From Rhea pennata (taxonomy: Eukaryota > Chordata > Aves > Rheiformes > Rheidae), in NCBI RefSeq assembly GCF_028389875.1, contig NC_084682.1, forward strand, positions 2,614,001 to 2,678,000: a stretch of 64,000 nucleotides of DNA, given 5' to 3'. Both the position numbers and the translations under genes were made by a program. The notes beneath the pieces were generated by a model. The model did not search any database. It worked only from the letters and a program-made list of their open reading frames with translations, and was not told the origin of the DNA. Below are positions 38,101 to 48,596 of the stretch, one piece after another (the stretch's first letter is position 1; each line of letters starts with the position of its first letter).

Positions 38101-41100
38101 CCTCTCCCACCCATTGTGCTCTGCTAACAATAAACCCTTTCAAGCTGGAAGACTCTTTATAATGTGGAAGTAAAACAACACTGACCAGGATCCCTTGGAA
38201 AATGAGGCCACAGAGCAGCAGGCTGCCCAGTGGCACAAGGACAGCCTCAGCTCACAGCGTGTGGGGGTTCCCTCCCACTGGCACAGCTCTTCCTAAGACT
38301 CTCCTCGCAGGGATGCAGTCTCATCCGTTCCTGTGCTCTAACAGGTGACACCAGGTCCCTGAGGTGCACAGTGGGCCCGGCAATGCACTGCAGAGAGGGC
38401 ATGTATGAGCAAAATGGAGCCAGTGAGACATCCCAAATTCATGTGCCAGGAGTCACGCACAAGCCATCAGCACAGGAAAGCAACCCTGCACCAGCAGTCA
38501 CGCTTGCACTGTTTTGCACTGCTGGACTATTGTTGCTGCAAGAAGGCAGCCACTAAATACAGATTTCTGGAAAAAGTCAGGAAGAAGAAAGTTATCTAGC
38601 TGGTAAGAGCCTTCTTGTGGAGACATCAAAAGTGATGCTCTGCCTTTTGTCTGCAGGATGGAGTCACCACAGCTTAATGTGTTACCATATATCACCTGAG
38701 CTACAGTAAGCTGTTAAATCGCAGCAAATCTTATTGCTGCTAGATGCTTGAAATCCAAGTAATCAGTGACAGTCCCCTGTAAAGCAGGGACAGCTTCCAC
38801 CAGTGCTTGGTCTTGCAGAACACTAAAAACTCTTGGCTAATTCACTAAAGCACTTGAGCTCACGCCTGACTTTAAACACATGTAAATATCTGAGGAGCAA
38901 AAAACACTCTGTAAGACCATATGCCTGAAAGTATGTGACAGCTGATAATACCTCTCAGCTTCTCATTTAAAACCAGCTTTCAAGTCAAATTATCTTGTGG
39001 CATACAAGAGTTAAAGAAAGCCATTTAACTTATATTTTATTTCACTCAGTCTGATTATATAAAAAAGTCACTGTCAAACAACCCACACAAACAGCCTTCA
39101 CTCACAGAAGTGGTAAAATGAACCAGGAACAAAAGGCTGTTGTAGAGAAACACGACTGAGCAATGCTGGTGAATGAAGGCTGCAGGTGGGCCAATGATGT
39201 ATTTTAAACAATCACAACTAGTATTATTACAGAGGGGAAAACCAGCTGCCAAATCAGGCTTTTTACCATAAGATGTGACCCGAAAAATTCCAATATGATT
39301 TTCAAACAATAGGAAACACCATACCATTGGAGTCAACTGCAGTCCAACCCAACAAAAGTTGTTTGCGTTGCTTTTTGACAGAGCCACTGGAAGGAAAAAC
39401 AGACTTTTGCAGGTTTTTAAATTCGTTCTAACATATTTTTTATTTCAAAGTCAAAGAAAGAGCACTGGAATCATGACATGGGTTTAACTTTGCAATTCCT
39501 TTGTAATTTTGCCTCAAGTCCTTATCTGAGTTTCTGAGAGACTAAGAAATCTTCACATAGCATTTATAGCCCAGGTTAAATTCCCCACTAGACAACATAC
39601 TCTGTGTCACCAGTTTACAGTAGATTATTAAAAAAAAAAAAAAAAAAGTGTGTATCAAGGTAGTTTATCTCAAAGTGGATGACTAAAGCGTAATGTTAAC
39701 AAAAACATATGCTTTATGTCAGAGAATGAATACAGCATTCCTGTTTCATTTTTAAACTTTACCATTTACACTCCTCCCTCTTCAAGATAGCTTGACGTAT
39801 ATTTTGGGTTCACTCCTCTACACACTATCATTCACAGGAGTATACAGCTAATCATTCATCTTTAATACAGCAGCAAGATTTGTCCTGTAGCAACCAGCAC
39901 TGCAAAGCTCTCCCTTACGTGCAACTCTTATCTGCACAGCCTCTCTGGCAAGATCAGACCCACAGCTCCTCCGTATTGCTCTGGCCCTTCCATCTCCAGC
40001 TCCGGGGAGGCTGGCCTCATGCATCAGCACAGCTTTCCCCTCTGCCTTTACGTGTGAACCGCTCTCCTCAAATTAATGCATCCTTCAAATCCCGGCCTTG
40101 CCTCCTGGGGGGATGCCTCCCTATATCGCAAGATCAGCAGCCAGAGATAAAGACAAATGCGTTTTCTGGATAGATCTAGTTATACAATAACTAATCAAGA
40201 TAGCAATACGCTCTCAGAGCACTGGGTGTGCGAACCTTCCCGCATCTTTTCTACTCTTTGGTACAGTCAAACCCCTCGGATGGATGGGAGCCTTCCTAGC
40301 AGCTCGCTGGGGCCTTCTCTGCGTCATCCTCCAAGACACAGTCACCTGCTTGGCACACAAAGCCAACCCTGCTTTTCAAGACCACTTCTTACAGCCATGT
40401 TCAAAGTCCCAAGTCCCAGGGTGAGCTCAATAATCTGAAACCTGAATACCTTTTTTTTTTTTTTTTTTTTTTCCCAGCAGCTCCTGGAGGAAAGCTGCTG
40501 TAAACAGCTCTGCTCCAAAGGCATGGTGGAACTCAGTATGAAATCCCATCTGCGCTGATGCAAGTGTTCCTGGGCAGCTAGTTTGATATGCCGGACCTGT
40601 TCCTGGAGTGACCAAGGACCCCTTTAAGTTCCCCCCACTTTCCCTTCTCTGAAGCAAGCAGCATCTCTTGGATTTTCCTCCTCTTTAAGGAAACATATCG
40701 CATAGTAAACCAGAATAGTAATAGAGTAAAATGCAGCCCAGACACCTACTAAAACAAACGACCACGATTCAAACATGATTTGGTACTCAGAGAGCACAGG
40801 AAAAGGAACCGACTGGGAACAGACATTAGCTGCATTGTTTAACAGAAATTTTTGAGACACTACAGTAACAAAAGACTTAGAAGGTACAGAATAGTCAGCC
40901 CTACTCAGGACATTGATGTATGGCAGCAACCTGGATAAATCATCTATACAAACACGCATTGCATTCTGCGCATATATAAACAAAAAGGCAAAACCTTTAG
41001 AAGAGTCTACTATCTCTTAAATCTATATTGTACTTCCGTGAAAAAAAGCTCGAGAAAGGAAGGTTTTCAAAAACCATCTGTGGCACAGAGGGAAAATAAA

Positions 41101-43462
41101 AGTTTCATTGATTTTCATCACCAAATTTCTTTAGCATCTCTTAAAACATTTCCCTTAAATTTTCATGCAACAAACAACTTGAGTTGCACAACAACCTGGA
41201 AAAAATCAAACTGTATTGCAGGAGAAGCATAAAGCTCAGTTAAACTAGTCGAGCTGTTAAATCGCCCTGCTCCTCCCATAACAGTGTACACCACCCCACG
41301 TGCAATGGGGACTGTGCAAGGCGGCCCTGCGTGCCTGTTCCTCCAGAGCTCCCCATCCCCAGGTGCGCAGCTGGGCACACAACTGGACGGTACAGACAGC
41401 TTCCCCCAGGCCGAAGCACTGAAGGGCACAGCCCACGCCACCGGCCAGCCACTTCCTAGGGCCAAAACATCGACCATCTCTGGCTGCCGGATCCTAGGCA
41501 ACCCCAGCCTTGCCGACGTGCCCATCAGGCCCCAGCAAACTGCAGATGCATTTAGGGGCTCCCTTGCTGGGGAGCAGGGTCGGCCAGCAGGAAGAAAGGG
41601 CTAAGCAACACAACCATAGGAAAGCTATTAATTGGTTCTGGGAACTAGGCAGGAGTGAAAATGGCTTTTCTTTCCTTTTTGGAGGGAAATGGGAAACAAT
41701 GGCATCCTTTACCAGATGCTGCCAGGCTGCAACAGCCTCACTAAGCCAGAGTAAGAAACTACAGTAACATTATCACTTGCGTGTGGGAAAACCTTTGGAG
41801 AACACTGCCTTTTCTCCATAAGCCACAGCTATCAAAATGTCAGGAAACACAGAACTAGATGAAACAACGCATAAGAAAGTTACACTGCTGCCATTTCTCT
41901 GCTCTGCTGGTGGTTTCTTCCCGATTTGCGATGAAGAGTACGAGAAGTTCTGTTTCTTCTGAAGGTTTCTTTTTTTTTAGCCCCACTTCTTTACAATACA
42001 AGCAACGTAAAGTCTTGTTTTCTATGATTTTTTGGGAAGATTTTTTCTTGGTATGGTCAGCTGTATATGGTGAGTCCATATCCCCTTTGCTAAGGAAATA
42101 GAAGTGCTGGATGTTCATAAAGACCTCCTTGGTCTCAATTGTTCAGCAGGCACCACACAACCAAGACGACAATATGGTTTTAAGCTGACTATAACCATTT
42201 TCCTCCCTCAGATACTCAGCTCTCTCTCTCTCTCTTACGATCTCATCCAGCTCCACATTTGCCAAGACCCAAGTTTCTCATACAACACAAATGAGCAAAA
42301 TGAGAAAAAGCCTTTCAACACCTTCTTACGCTTTATAAAGTTGCAACAGAAGTGGTATAAAGTCTCTTGCCTTACAGATCACTTCTGTACGTCTGCGTTC
42401 AAAAAGATAACCTCACACCTTCTGATCCACGAAGCACCGGCAACACCGCGTTAGTGGCTGTGCCAACTCTGTTATTTTACCAGGAGTGTTGAAATACAAG
42501 ATGCTGTTTTTCAAGTTTTTAGTTCCTGGTATCCTATGCGAACATGAAAATCTCAGCTCTCTTTTTGGAAAGGTAACTAAGCTTTAGTTCATACAGCTGC
42601 AAAGCAAAGCCTACAAAAGCATCCAAATACAAGCCAGGATACCACATCGCCTGTATCCTTTAAACCTCTCTCTTTTTAAGCCAATATTGCAAGGCTTTTG
42701 AGTTAGTTCTTCAGAAGCTTGACGTAGGGCTAAAAACACGTAAAGGACCAAAAATCTGACTGACATTGAGAGCATCGTATCTCCAGAATGCCGATGTTCA
42801 CACGGAAAGCGTGCTAAATCCCACATCGAGCAGGGCGTAAAGCACCTGCAAACGTTTCGCAGTCGAGATCAGCTCCTTACAGTCAGAGCGCGGTGTCAGT
42901 TTGGGCAGGCGGGTGCTATTTTTAAACTCGATAAGGGGTAGCTCAGAAAACACAACTAATTCTGCTGCTCAGGCAGCTTCAAAACAACCTTCCCTACTCC
43001 ACAAGGAGGGGAAAACGCAGCCCCGAGCGGGAGGCGGCGGCGGGCAGGGGGCCGCGCGCGCCTTCGCCTCACGGAGCGGGAGCCGCGCGCGGCCGTTGGC
43101 GCCTCCGCCCGCCGGCCCGGCCCAGCCCCCCCCCCCGGCCCCGGGGAGGGGAAGGCGCGGCGATGCCCGGCTTGAGGGGGCCCCGGCGGCCCCCGCGGTG
43201 CCGACCCGCCCCGGGACAGGCGCACGGCGGCAGCACGAGGCCTCCCCGCCCCACGCCGGGCACCCGCCAGCCCCGTGGGGCGGGGGCTGGCGAGACGCGG
43301 CCGTTGCTCCCCCTCCCTCCCCCCCGGTACCTCGATCTTGTCCACGCTGCGGGCGCAGCCCACCACCTTCATGCCGTGCTGCACCAGCGCCCGCGCCACG
43401 GCCGCGCCGATGCCCACGGAGGCGCCGGTGACCAACGCGACGCGCCCGGTCCAGCGCTCCAT
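14098..43462 (-). CDS. DHRS11: DHRS11, dehydrogenase/reductase SDR family member 11, complete, 7 coding exons
   Basis: Known role of the family: a cytosolic NADP(H)-dependent classical short-chain dehydrogenase that reduces 17- and 3-ketosteroids and other carbonyls. CDS joins 43331-43462, 23459-23668, 17774-17868, 17097-17226, 16454-16546, 15200-15265 and 14098-14139 on the minus strand (768 nt, 255 residues); phases close throughout. Seen: cofactor motif TGASVGIG (12-19), NNAG (91-94), and catalytic Asn116, Ser146, Tyr161 and Lys165 (YSATK). The length equals the human protein starting at its second Met (MERW). The ATG at 43462 sits in a strong Kozak context (GCGGCCATGG), and no human-like five-residue leader is visible before it. 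The residue two after the catalytic Ser is Asn (SMNGH), where the human protein has Ser in my memory. Intron 1 is 19.7 kb. Confidence 0.97.
15200..15265 (-). CDS. DHRS11: DHRS11 coding exon 6
   Basis: 66 nt encoding CLKAEDMANAVIYVLSAPPH and VQ, the late SDR helix (ExxAxxxxxL). Acceptor ctttccag, donor GTAAGC, phase 0. Confidence 0.96.
16454..16546 (-). CDS. DHRS11: DHRS11 coding exon 5
   Basis: 93 nt, residues 190-220: CISPGLVETGFAFKLHDNDP, then ERAAATYESIR. The PG motif after the active site and the substrate-loop region FAFKLHD match the human protein. Phase 0 at both ends. Confidence 0.97.
17097..17226 (-). CDS. DHRS11: DHRS11 coding exon 4 (active-site exon)
   Basis: 130 nt. Completes Ser146, then MNGHSVVPQSVVHFYSATK (Tyr161, Lys165), YAVTALTEGLRQELREAKTH and IRAT. 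Ends in phase 0 at GTGAGT. Confidence 0.97.
17774..17868 (-). CDS. DHRS11: DHRS11 coding exon 3
   Basis: 95 nt, residues 115-145 plus two bases of Ser146. Encodes VNVMAVSICTREAYQSMKER and NIDDGHIININ; Asn116 is the SDR tetrad Asn. The catalytic Ser codon is split across this junction (AG|T). Confidence 0.97.
23459..23668 (-). CDS. DHRS11: DHRS11 coding exon 2
   Basis: 210 nt, residues 45-114, after acceptor tctcttccacag. Encodes KLAAECQSAGYPGTLIPY, CDLSNEEEILSMFSAI and GVDVCINNAGLARPEPLL; NNAG stabilises the central sheet in classical SDRs. Phase 0 end at GTGAGT. Confidence 0.97.
25420..25745. promoter_or_regulatory. Candidate conserved non-coding element in DHRS11 intron 1
   Basis: Non-repetitive, mixed-composition block with AATGCTAATTAAA near its start, GATAACAATAATCTTGAG, CATTAGCCATTATCAAC and CAATTATTCC. 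Homeodomain, SOX and GATA cores cluster without any open frame. Regulatory role is inferred from composition only. Confidence 0.3.
29190..29270. promoter_or_regulatory. Candidate homeodomain site cluster in DHRS11 intron 1
   Basis: Contains ATCAATTAGATCACC (about 29229) and CCAATTAATGCTC (about 29243), paired homeodomain-type TAAT cores 10-15 bp apart, in unique sequence. Confidence 0.25.
30150..30300 (-). repeat. Decayed CR1-like LINE fragment
   Basis: TTTTTAGTCTGACCTCC and surrounding sequence resemble the antisense of the old CR1 3' region (GGAGGTCAGACTAGA). Boundaries are approximate and the match is by eye. Confidence 0.4.
36040..36110. promoter_or_regulatory. Candidate octamer plus homeodomain element in DHRS11 intron 1
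   Basis: A perfect octamer ATTTGCAT (36041-36048) followed by ACATAATTAAG and, 40 bp on, CCATTAATTAGCTG. Unique, non-coding sequence. POU and LIM/other homeodomain pairing is typical of neural enhancers; role inferred. Confidence 0.3.
36480..36690. promoter_or_regulatory. Candidate enhancer with TCF-like and HNF1-like sites
   Basis: Contains TTATCAAAGGCG and CCTTTGATCAATAAC (TCF/LEF-type cores in opposite orientation) and AATTAATTGGTTAAACC, similar to an HNF1 half-site pair. Unique sequence without open frames. Confidence 0.3.
39630..39647. repeat. A18 homopolymer
   Basis: Simple A run in DHRS11 intron 1. Confidence 0.9.
40451..40472. repeat. T22 homopolymer
   Basis: Simple T run in DHRS11 intron 1. 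Confidence 0.95.
42220..42235. repeat. (CT)n microsatellite
   Basis: Eight CT units in DHRS11 intron 1. Confidence 0.85.
43331..43462 (-). CDS. DHRS11: DHRS11 coding exon 1
   Basis: 132 nt, residues 1-44: MERWTGRVALVTGASVGIG, then AAVARALVQHG and KVVGCARSVDKIE. Contains the Rossmann dinucleotide-binding motif TGxxxGxG. Phase 0 end at GTACCG. Confidence 0.97.
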
Positions 43463-43520
43463 GGCCGCGGCCCGGCCCCGCCGCCGCCGCCGCGCACAAT
43501 GCGCCGCCCGCCCCGCGCCA

Positions 43521-43635
43521 CGGGCCACGCCCCCGCGCCGTTGTCCACGCCCCCGAGGCGCCGGCCACGCCCACGACCCGTTGGTCCCGCCCTCTGCGGC
43601 GCCGGCCCCGCCCCCTGCGGCGCCGGCCCCGCCCC
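43521..43635. repeat. DHRS11: 20-21-bp tandem array of GC/CACCC boxes upstream of DHRS11
   Basis: CCACGCCC occurs at 43525, 43545 and 43565, exactly 20 bp apart, and a fourth unit (43581-43600) carries TCCCGCCC. It is followed by two identical 21-bp units (43594-43614, 43615-43635), each containing GGCCCCGCCCC. These are Sp/KLF-type sites at roughly two helical turns, 60-170 bp upstream of the start codon. Confidence 0.75.
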
Positions 43636-43870
43636 CTGGCGTGTGTCGAGTTTGCAAGGGCTCAGCCGGCGGCGGATGGGAAAGCGAAGGCGGAGCGGCC
43701 GGGAGCGGCAGCAGCGGGAGACGCGCCCAAGGGTGGGCCCGGGAAACCTGCGGCCGAGCAGCCCCTCTCACCGCTTCGGTCACCTGGCGCCCCTGCCCCT
43801 CACAGCAGCGACCACACTCGCGCGCCCGGCCGCAGCTCGGACCCTAAAGTGCCGTTGCCTCACTTGAGCA

Positions 43871-46800
43871 GCACGTGCTGTGTATCTGTCAAAAGTCACC
43901 TTATTCCTAAGGCGAGCCAGGTGCAGCTGCAATTAGCTCTCCCCAAGGAGCGCATGTGAGGAGGGAGCCAGGAAGCCTGGGGGAGGCTGCAGGTCGGAGG
44001 CGAGGTGGGAATGGTAATTATTTCCAAAAGCGAAACAAAACCCCAGAGGGGCCTGGATCCACTGCGGGCTCTGACATCGCCGTGCTAAGCACCGCTTACT
44101 CGGTGCAGGAGAGAGTTTACGCTCTGCAGGGATGCAACAACGAGGAAGCAGTGCCAAAAGGAAAGGGGAGAAGCATCGGCTGCCACAAATAGAGCTCAGG
44201 AAGGCCACGAGGCTGTGCAATGATTTTTGGGGGGGAAAAAAAAAAAGTCTTTGGGGGGGGGATTAGAATCTTCCCCAAATCGGGTGATATCAGCAATTAG
44301 TCTCCTCAGTGCTTTTCAAGCAGAGAATACAAAAAGAAAGCATACAAAATACTCAGGGAGGTAGCTGTAAGGTCTGACATCCCTCCACCCTGCAGCAGCA
44401 CAGCTGACCAGCTCCAGGTGGAGGCATAAACTCCCCCATGCCTTTTCCCTCCCCCACTTTCAGCAGTAAAAATCCTCCACCCTTTCAGGCCCCTTTCACT
44501 CAGCAACCAAGTAGCAAGCCAGAGACTTAAATAGAGCTACAGAGATAGGAGAGCTTGGTTAATTTTCATGGGAGAAAGCATGTTTCATAAAGTCAAATGC
44601 AAGAGTTCTTGTACAGGACAAAACAGCGTTATAAAAGCACTGTCATCTTCTCTCCCAAGGAATAGAGATCATCCTTTAATAACTTGCAGAAACTTTTGAA
44701 GAAACCAATTATGTGAAACTAAAAAGCATGGATATTTAATTTATGAAAGAAGAAAGAAAAGTTTAGGATTTGACAATTCTGTTTAAACTCTGGAGAAGTC
44801 TCAACTACGAGTTAGATGTAAATTGAAAATCTCTTTTCCTCGCTATGGACAAATAAATAGTTGTAAATTTTAAAAATATGAATGTGAATAGGCAAGTCAT
44901 TCCCTACTGCAGGCAATAAATGCACAGTTTTGTGGACCAGCCCTGAAAAAAGCAATTGCAGTTTTTGGTAGTTATCTATCAGATCTAAGAATTATAGTCA
45001 TCAAAATGTTTCTGGCTGCAGCACAGTTACACCAGTAATCTCTTGACTATGTAACACTGCAAATAACATGTGCAAGTAGCATGGTGATAAGTGGAAAGCT
45101 CTCTGCATCTCTGAATTTATCTAAGATGTGATCACAGTGTTTCAAGAAAAGCAACATTCAGGTTACCAACAAGATACAGATAATACAAGGAATTAAAAAT
45201 GGGTCCTGAATCACACTTGGATAATGTAGACCAGTTGTATACAAATGATACAAGGGACAAGGGCGGGGGGGGAAGTAGTCTTCCTCAAGATGCAGAGCAA
45301 AATCATTGACACTTCTCTAATACAACACACAGATCATCACATTCTCATGAAACAGGTTTGTGAGAAACAGGAAATGATAATTTCTGCCAAATGTATCTTA
45401 TTTGGATTCTCCGACTGGGTGCAACTTTGCTTACAATATAGGTCCCAGTCCTGATACCCAGACCTCCTCCCACTAGCAAATACAAGAACTTCCCAGGATT
45501 TAAGAACTACAAAGCAGCCATACTTCATAGACTAAGTTCCCTACTGTCTTCAGTAGTGATTCGTAGCAGAAGTTTAGAAAAAGGGTGTCAAGCAGAGAAG
45601 ATAGTGACACTTGGCAGTTACATGCAGCATGGGGACTTCCTGGGCCAGAGAGCGTCTCTGCACCTTCAAGTCCAATGACCCTCAACAGACCACATTAAAC
45701 AGATACATACATCTGGTCACTTTTGGACCCATGCACACTTCCCGCCTCCTCACTATGCTGCAATAATGAGTTGCCTAATTTAATCAAGATCAAGCTCTCC
45801 CTTTGGCTCTGGGCTAACTTGGATTTGGAGCAGAAAGCGAAAGAGAACATTAGCAAAAGTTCAATTTCTAAGTAACATCCCTAAGAACTGACTGCTCAGC
45901 CTGTCACTGGAAGTTTTTTAAAAACAAAAGTTATTTAGGCAGCTTTACATTTTGTAAAAAATAAACTAATATTTGTGTATCTTGCGCAAAAGGGCAATGG
46001 TTGTAGGAGACTTTCCCATGGTGGCTGGCGGCTTGGGGCCTGCGTCAAGCACAAGGCCCCCAGGCCGGCAGTCGTTCCACAGAGCTGGGGCTGTTGCGGC
46101 AAGCAGGGCCCCTTGGCTATCATAGCTGTACGAAATCTTTAGTGCGCACCGACAGCGCAGACGTTACCGTTCGAGAAGTAGCAAGGCACGAACAGGAACT
46201 CATGGGCATTTGTTACTGCAGCTGTTAGTACCTGAGCTGGCCACATGGAATGCAGTTCTCTCCTCTGGCCCATGTCAGCAAGTACCAAACTGCTTGAGTG
46301 TTCTGTGATAACACTGCATTTAAAACAAAGTATCTCAATTAGTTACATTTCTTATCACTCCAGTTCCTGGAGAAGCACAAAACAACTAAGCTCCACTTAA
46401 AAGTAATCCTTTCAGCAATAGACAAGAGCAGCTAGTCATCTGAATTAGCCCTTCACGTATGCATAAGCAGTACCCAGCCAGTTCAGCACTTTGAAGTTAG
46501 ACATTTTAACAATTGCTGACAAACTGAATATTTAGGTAAAAAGAATTGTCACAGTAAAGATCACAGTAAAGAAAGTTAGCTTTTTACAACAGTAAATGTT
46601 TGTGAGTACTTGAGAAAGTGTTCTCTTTGAAGTTGGACAACAGAACACATGCTTCAAAGGAAGCTGATGTTTCATGAAGTTCACTTTGTGAACTACACAA
46701 TTAAAAAAACAGCACTAGTTTCTCTTATTCTGAAACAAATTAATTCTCAGGATTCATTTAAGAACATTGGGCATAATAAGCACCTGCAAGCACAGCGCCA

Positions 46801-47959
46801 CTTTACCTTCTGTCAAAAGCATAAAGTAAAAGCCAAGAAAACAAACCTGTGTCTCCCCGTTGATCAGAAAAACTAACAAACTACTACAGTACGGAGAACA
46901 TGGAAATTAGGAATGATGCTCTGTAATTCTGCTTATGCCCCAAATCCATCTAGCAAAAACCAAAACAGAATCTTCCTCTTCTAGTGGTGCAGCTGCCACA
47001 GAATTTAGCTGATGTCAGCTGAATCTGAATGCTTACTGCGCACAACTACATCACCGTCTCCAGTCTGTCTATTTAGTATCAGTTACTGAAATAGCTTTCA
47101 ACGCACCTTGAGATTTGCTTAAGGGAATAATGAATTCAGTTCTGAGGACCAAGCGTAAGTGCTCTTCCACAAATTTTTTGCTCTGAAGCAAAATATTGTT
47201 CTTAAGCAAAATAAAATAAGAGCAAATATTGTGCTCTTAAGGACATGGTATCTTATGGCATGATGTGTTTGTAACAGAGTGATATGACAAGTGGTGGGAA
47301 TGTGATATGTGGGAGATTTAGGGAAAAAAAAAAAAACTCTCCCTTTTTCCTTGGATCAAATTCTGATTCTGTGTTGTAAGAGAGAACAAGTGCGGTAATA
47401 TCCTAACTGGCATCAGTAATTATCTTCACGAAAAACTACTTTAAGGCCCCCAAAACTCTATAGCATCTGCACTAACAAGTTCAATACCATCACACACTAA
47501 GCATGCTGACCTTTAGCAAAGCAGTAATGTCAAAATTTATAGCTTAACACTGCTTAGAGACACCTCAGCTAGCTCCGTGTAGCGCCATGCCAATATATTA
47601 CCTAATACCCTGGAAGCAGAGTAGCCACATGGTGTGGAGTATACAACCTCAGCAGTGACAACGAGATTGGGTACAATGCCATGCTGACACAACCAGGTTA
47701 TTATGGACCCAGCTTGTCTGCAGTAACTTGAAGATCTCTGTACCACAGGACAGTGGAGAATCAGTCGAATTAACTTGTTTTTCATGAGTGCCACAGATGT
47801 GACAATACTTTTCCCAGGAAAATCTGCTCAAATTACAACTACCTACACAAAGCTATACAGACTGAAATAACAGCTGCCTACCTGCACCAAACAGCAAGAA
47901 TTCAAAGTGCTGAAAATGAATGTTTAAAGTAGAAACATGTACGCCAACTTTTACTATGC
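43871..47959. other. Intergenic region between DHRS11 5' end and GGNBP2 3' end
   Basis: About 4.1 kb of single-copy sequence. No gene, RNA or recent mobile element was recognised; short open frames (for example 43956-44192 and 45935-46123) show no protein-like features. Confidence 0.75.
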
Positions 47960-47975
47960 ATATTAATAAATATTC

Positions 47976-47981
47976 TTTATT
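47976..47981 (-). terminator. GGNBP2: Distal poly(A) signal for GGNBP2
   Basis: AATAAA on minus within TTTAAATAAAGAATATTTATT, about 410 nt after the stop, in an AU-rich context. Confidence 0.5.
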
Positions 47982-48382
47982 TAAATTTTGCACATTGCGC
48001 TTTAACATATTACATCCAAAACATTTTGCCAATGGATGTCTACTTTGTAAAATCTTATATTCAGCTCATTGTCATTCTGTACAGAATTATAGGTACAACA
48101 TTACTTTGCCACTAGTTCGCTTTTTGTAAGTCTCACAGTAAGAGAAACATTTAATGAAAAGAGATGGCTTAAATTATGAGAGGCTTGCACAGCTACTCAA
48201 CTAAAGATACAAGCCTGAAGAAAGAACAAAATTAATGAAATCACCTCCACCAGCCTCCCCCCAAAAAAACAAAAAAAATCACATTAATTTAAGATAAAAT
48301 TTTGCCATAAGTCACTAAATTAAGTTTTTGAAAGAGAAGGCGCAGTAGTCATCTTGAGAATTTCAATGAAAGACAGAGCTAT

Positions 48383-48388
48383 TTTATT
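48383..48388 (-). terminator. GGNBP2: Proximal poly(A) signal immediately after the GGNBP2 stop
   Basis: AATAAA on minus, four bases after the TAA (TAAATACAATAAAATAGC). Followed by CTCTGTCTTTC. Use would leave almost no 3' UTR. Confidence 0.4.
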
Positions 48389-48392
48389 GTAT

Positions 48393-48596
48393 TTAGTTCG
48401 CTCCAGCCGTTGTCAACCAACCGTTACAAATGGGCCTCTTGTGATCATTTAAGCGGCAGTATTTATTAAATTTCTCCTTCAGATGCTGTCGGTATTGTTC
48501 TCTATTGCTGTAAAAAGACTTGTTGTTTGCCATAAAGGACTGTATTTCATCTTGTGAGATAAAGATTTCCTCATCAGAAGTGCATTCAGATTCATC
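48393..48596 (-). CDS. GGNBP2: GGNBP2 terminal coding exon and stop
   Basis: 204 nt: DESECTSDEEIFISQDEIQS, then FMANNKSFYSNREQYRQHLK, EKFNKYCRLNDHKRPICNG and WLTTAGAN, ending at TAA (48393-48395). Close to identical with the human C-terminus. Confidence 0.97.
   Translation of the reverse strand, partial: DESECTSDEEIFISQDEIQSFMANNKSFYSNREQYRQHLKEKFNKYCRLNDHKRPICNGWLTTAGAN

Larger units (their letters stand above)
23669..43330 (-). other. DHRS11: DHRS11 intron 1 (19.7 kb)
   Basis: Makes up most of the gene. Contains several candidate regulatory blocks (entered separately), a decayed CR1 fragment near 30150-30300, a T22 tract and small simple repeats. Reading both strands found no further exon or RNA gene. 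Intron length with enhancer-like blocks would fit regulatory DNA serving LHX1; this is inference. Confidence 0.85.
42990..43870 (-). promoter_or_regulatory. DHRS11: CpG island and promoter region of DHRS11
   Basis: Dense CpG sequence covering the start of intron 1, exon 1 and about 400 nt upstream. Upstream of the ATG it has many GC boxes (CCGCCCC) and CACCC-type boxes (CCACGCCC), with no obvious TATA box. Confidence 0.8.
47960..48392 (-). other. GGNBP2: GGNBP2 3' UTR (inferred)
   Basis: AT-rich sequence from the stop to a distal AATAAA at 47976-47981. A proximal AATAAA lies only a few bases after the stop. Confidence 0.5.

Noticed and set aside
43163-43867. 234-codon plus-strand open frame opposite DHRS11 exon 1
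   Set aside because: Antisense shadow in a CpG island; composition explained by GC-rich repeats.
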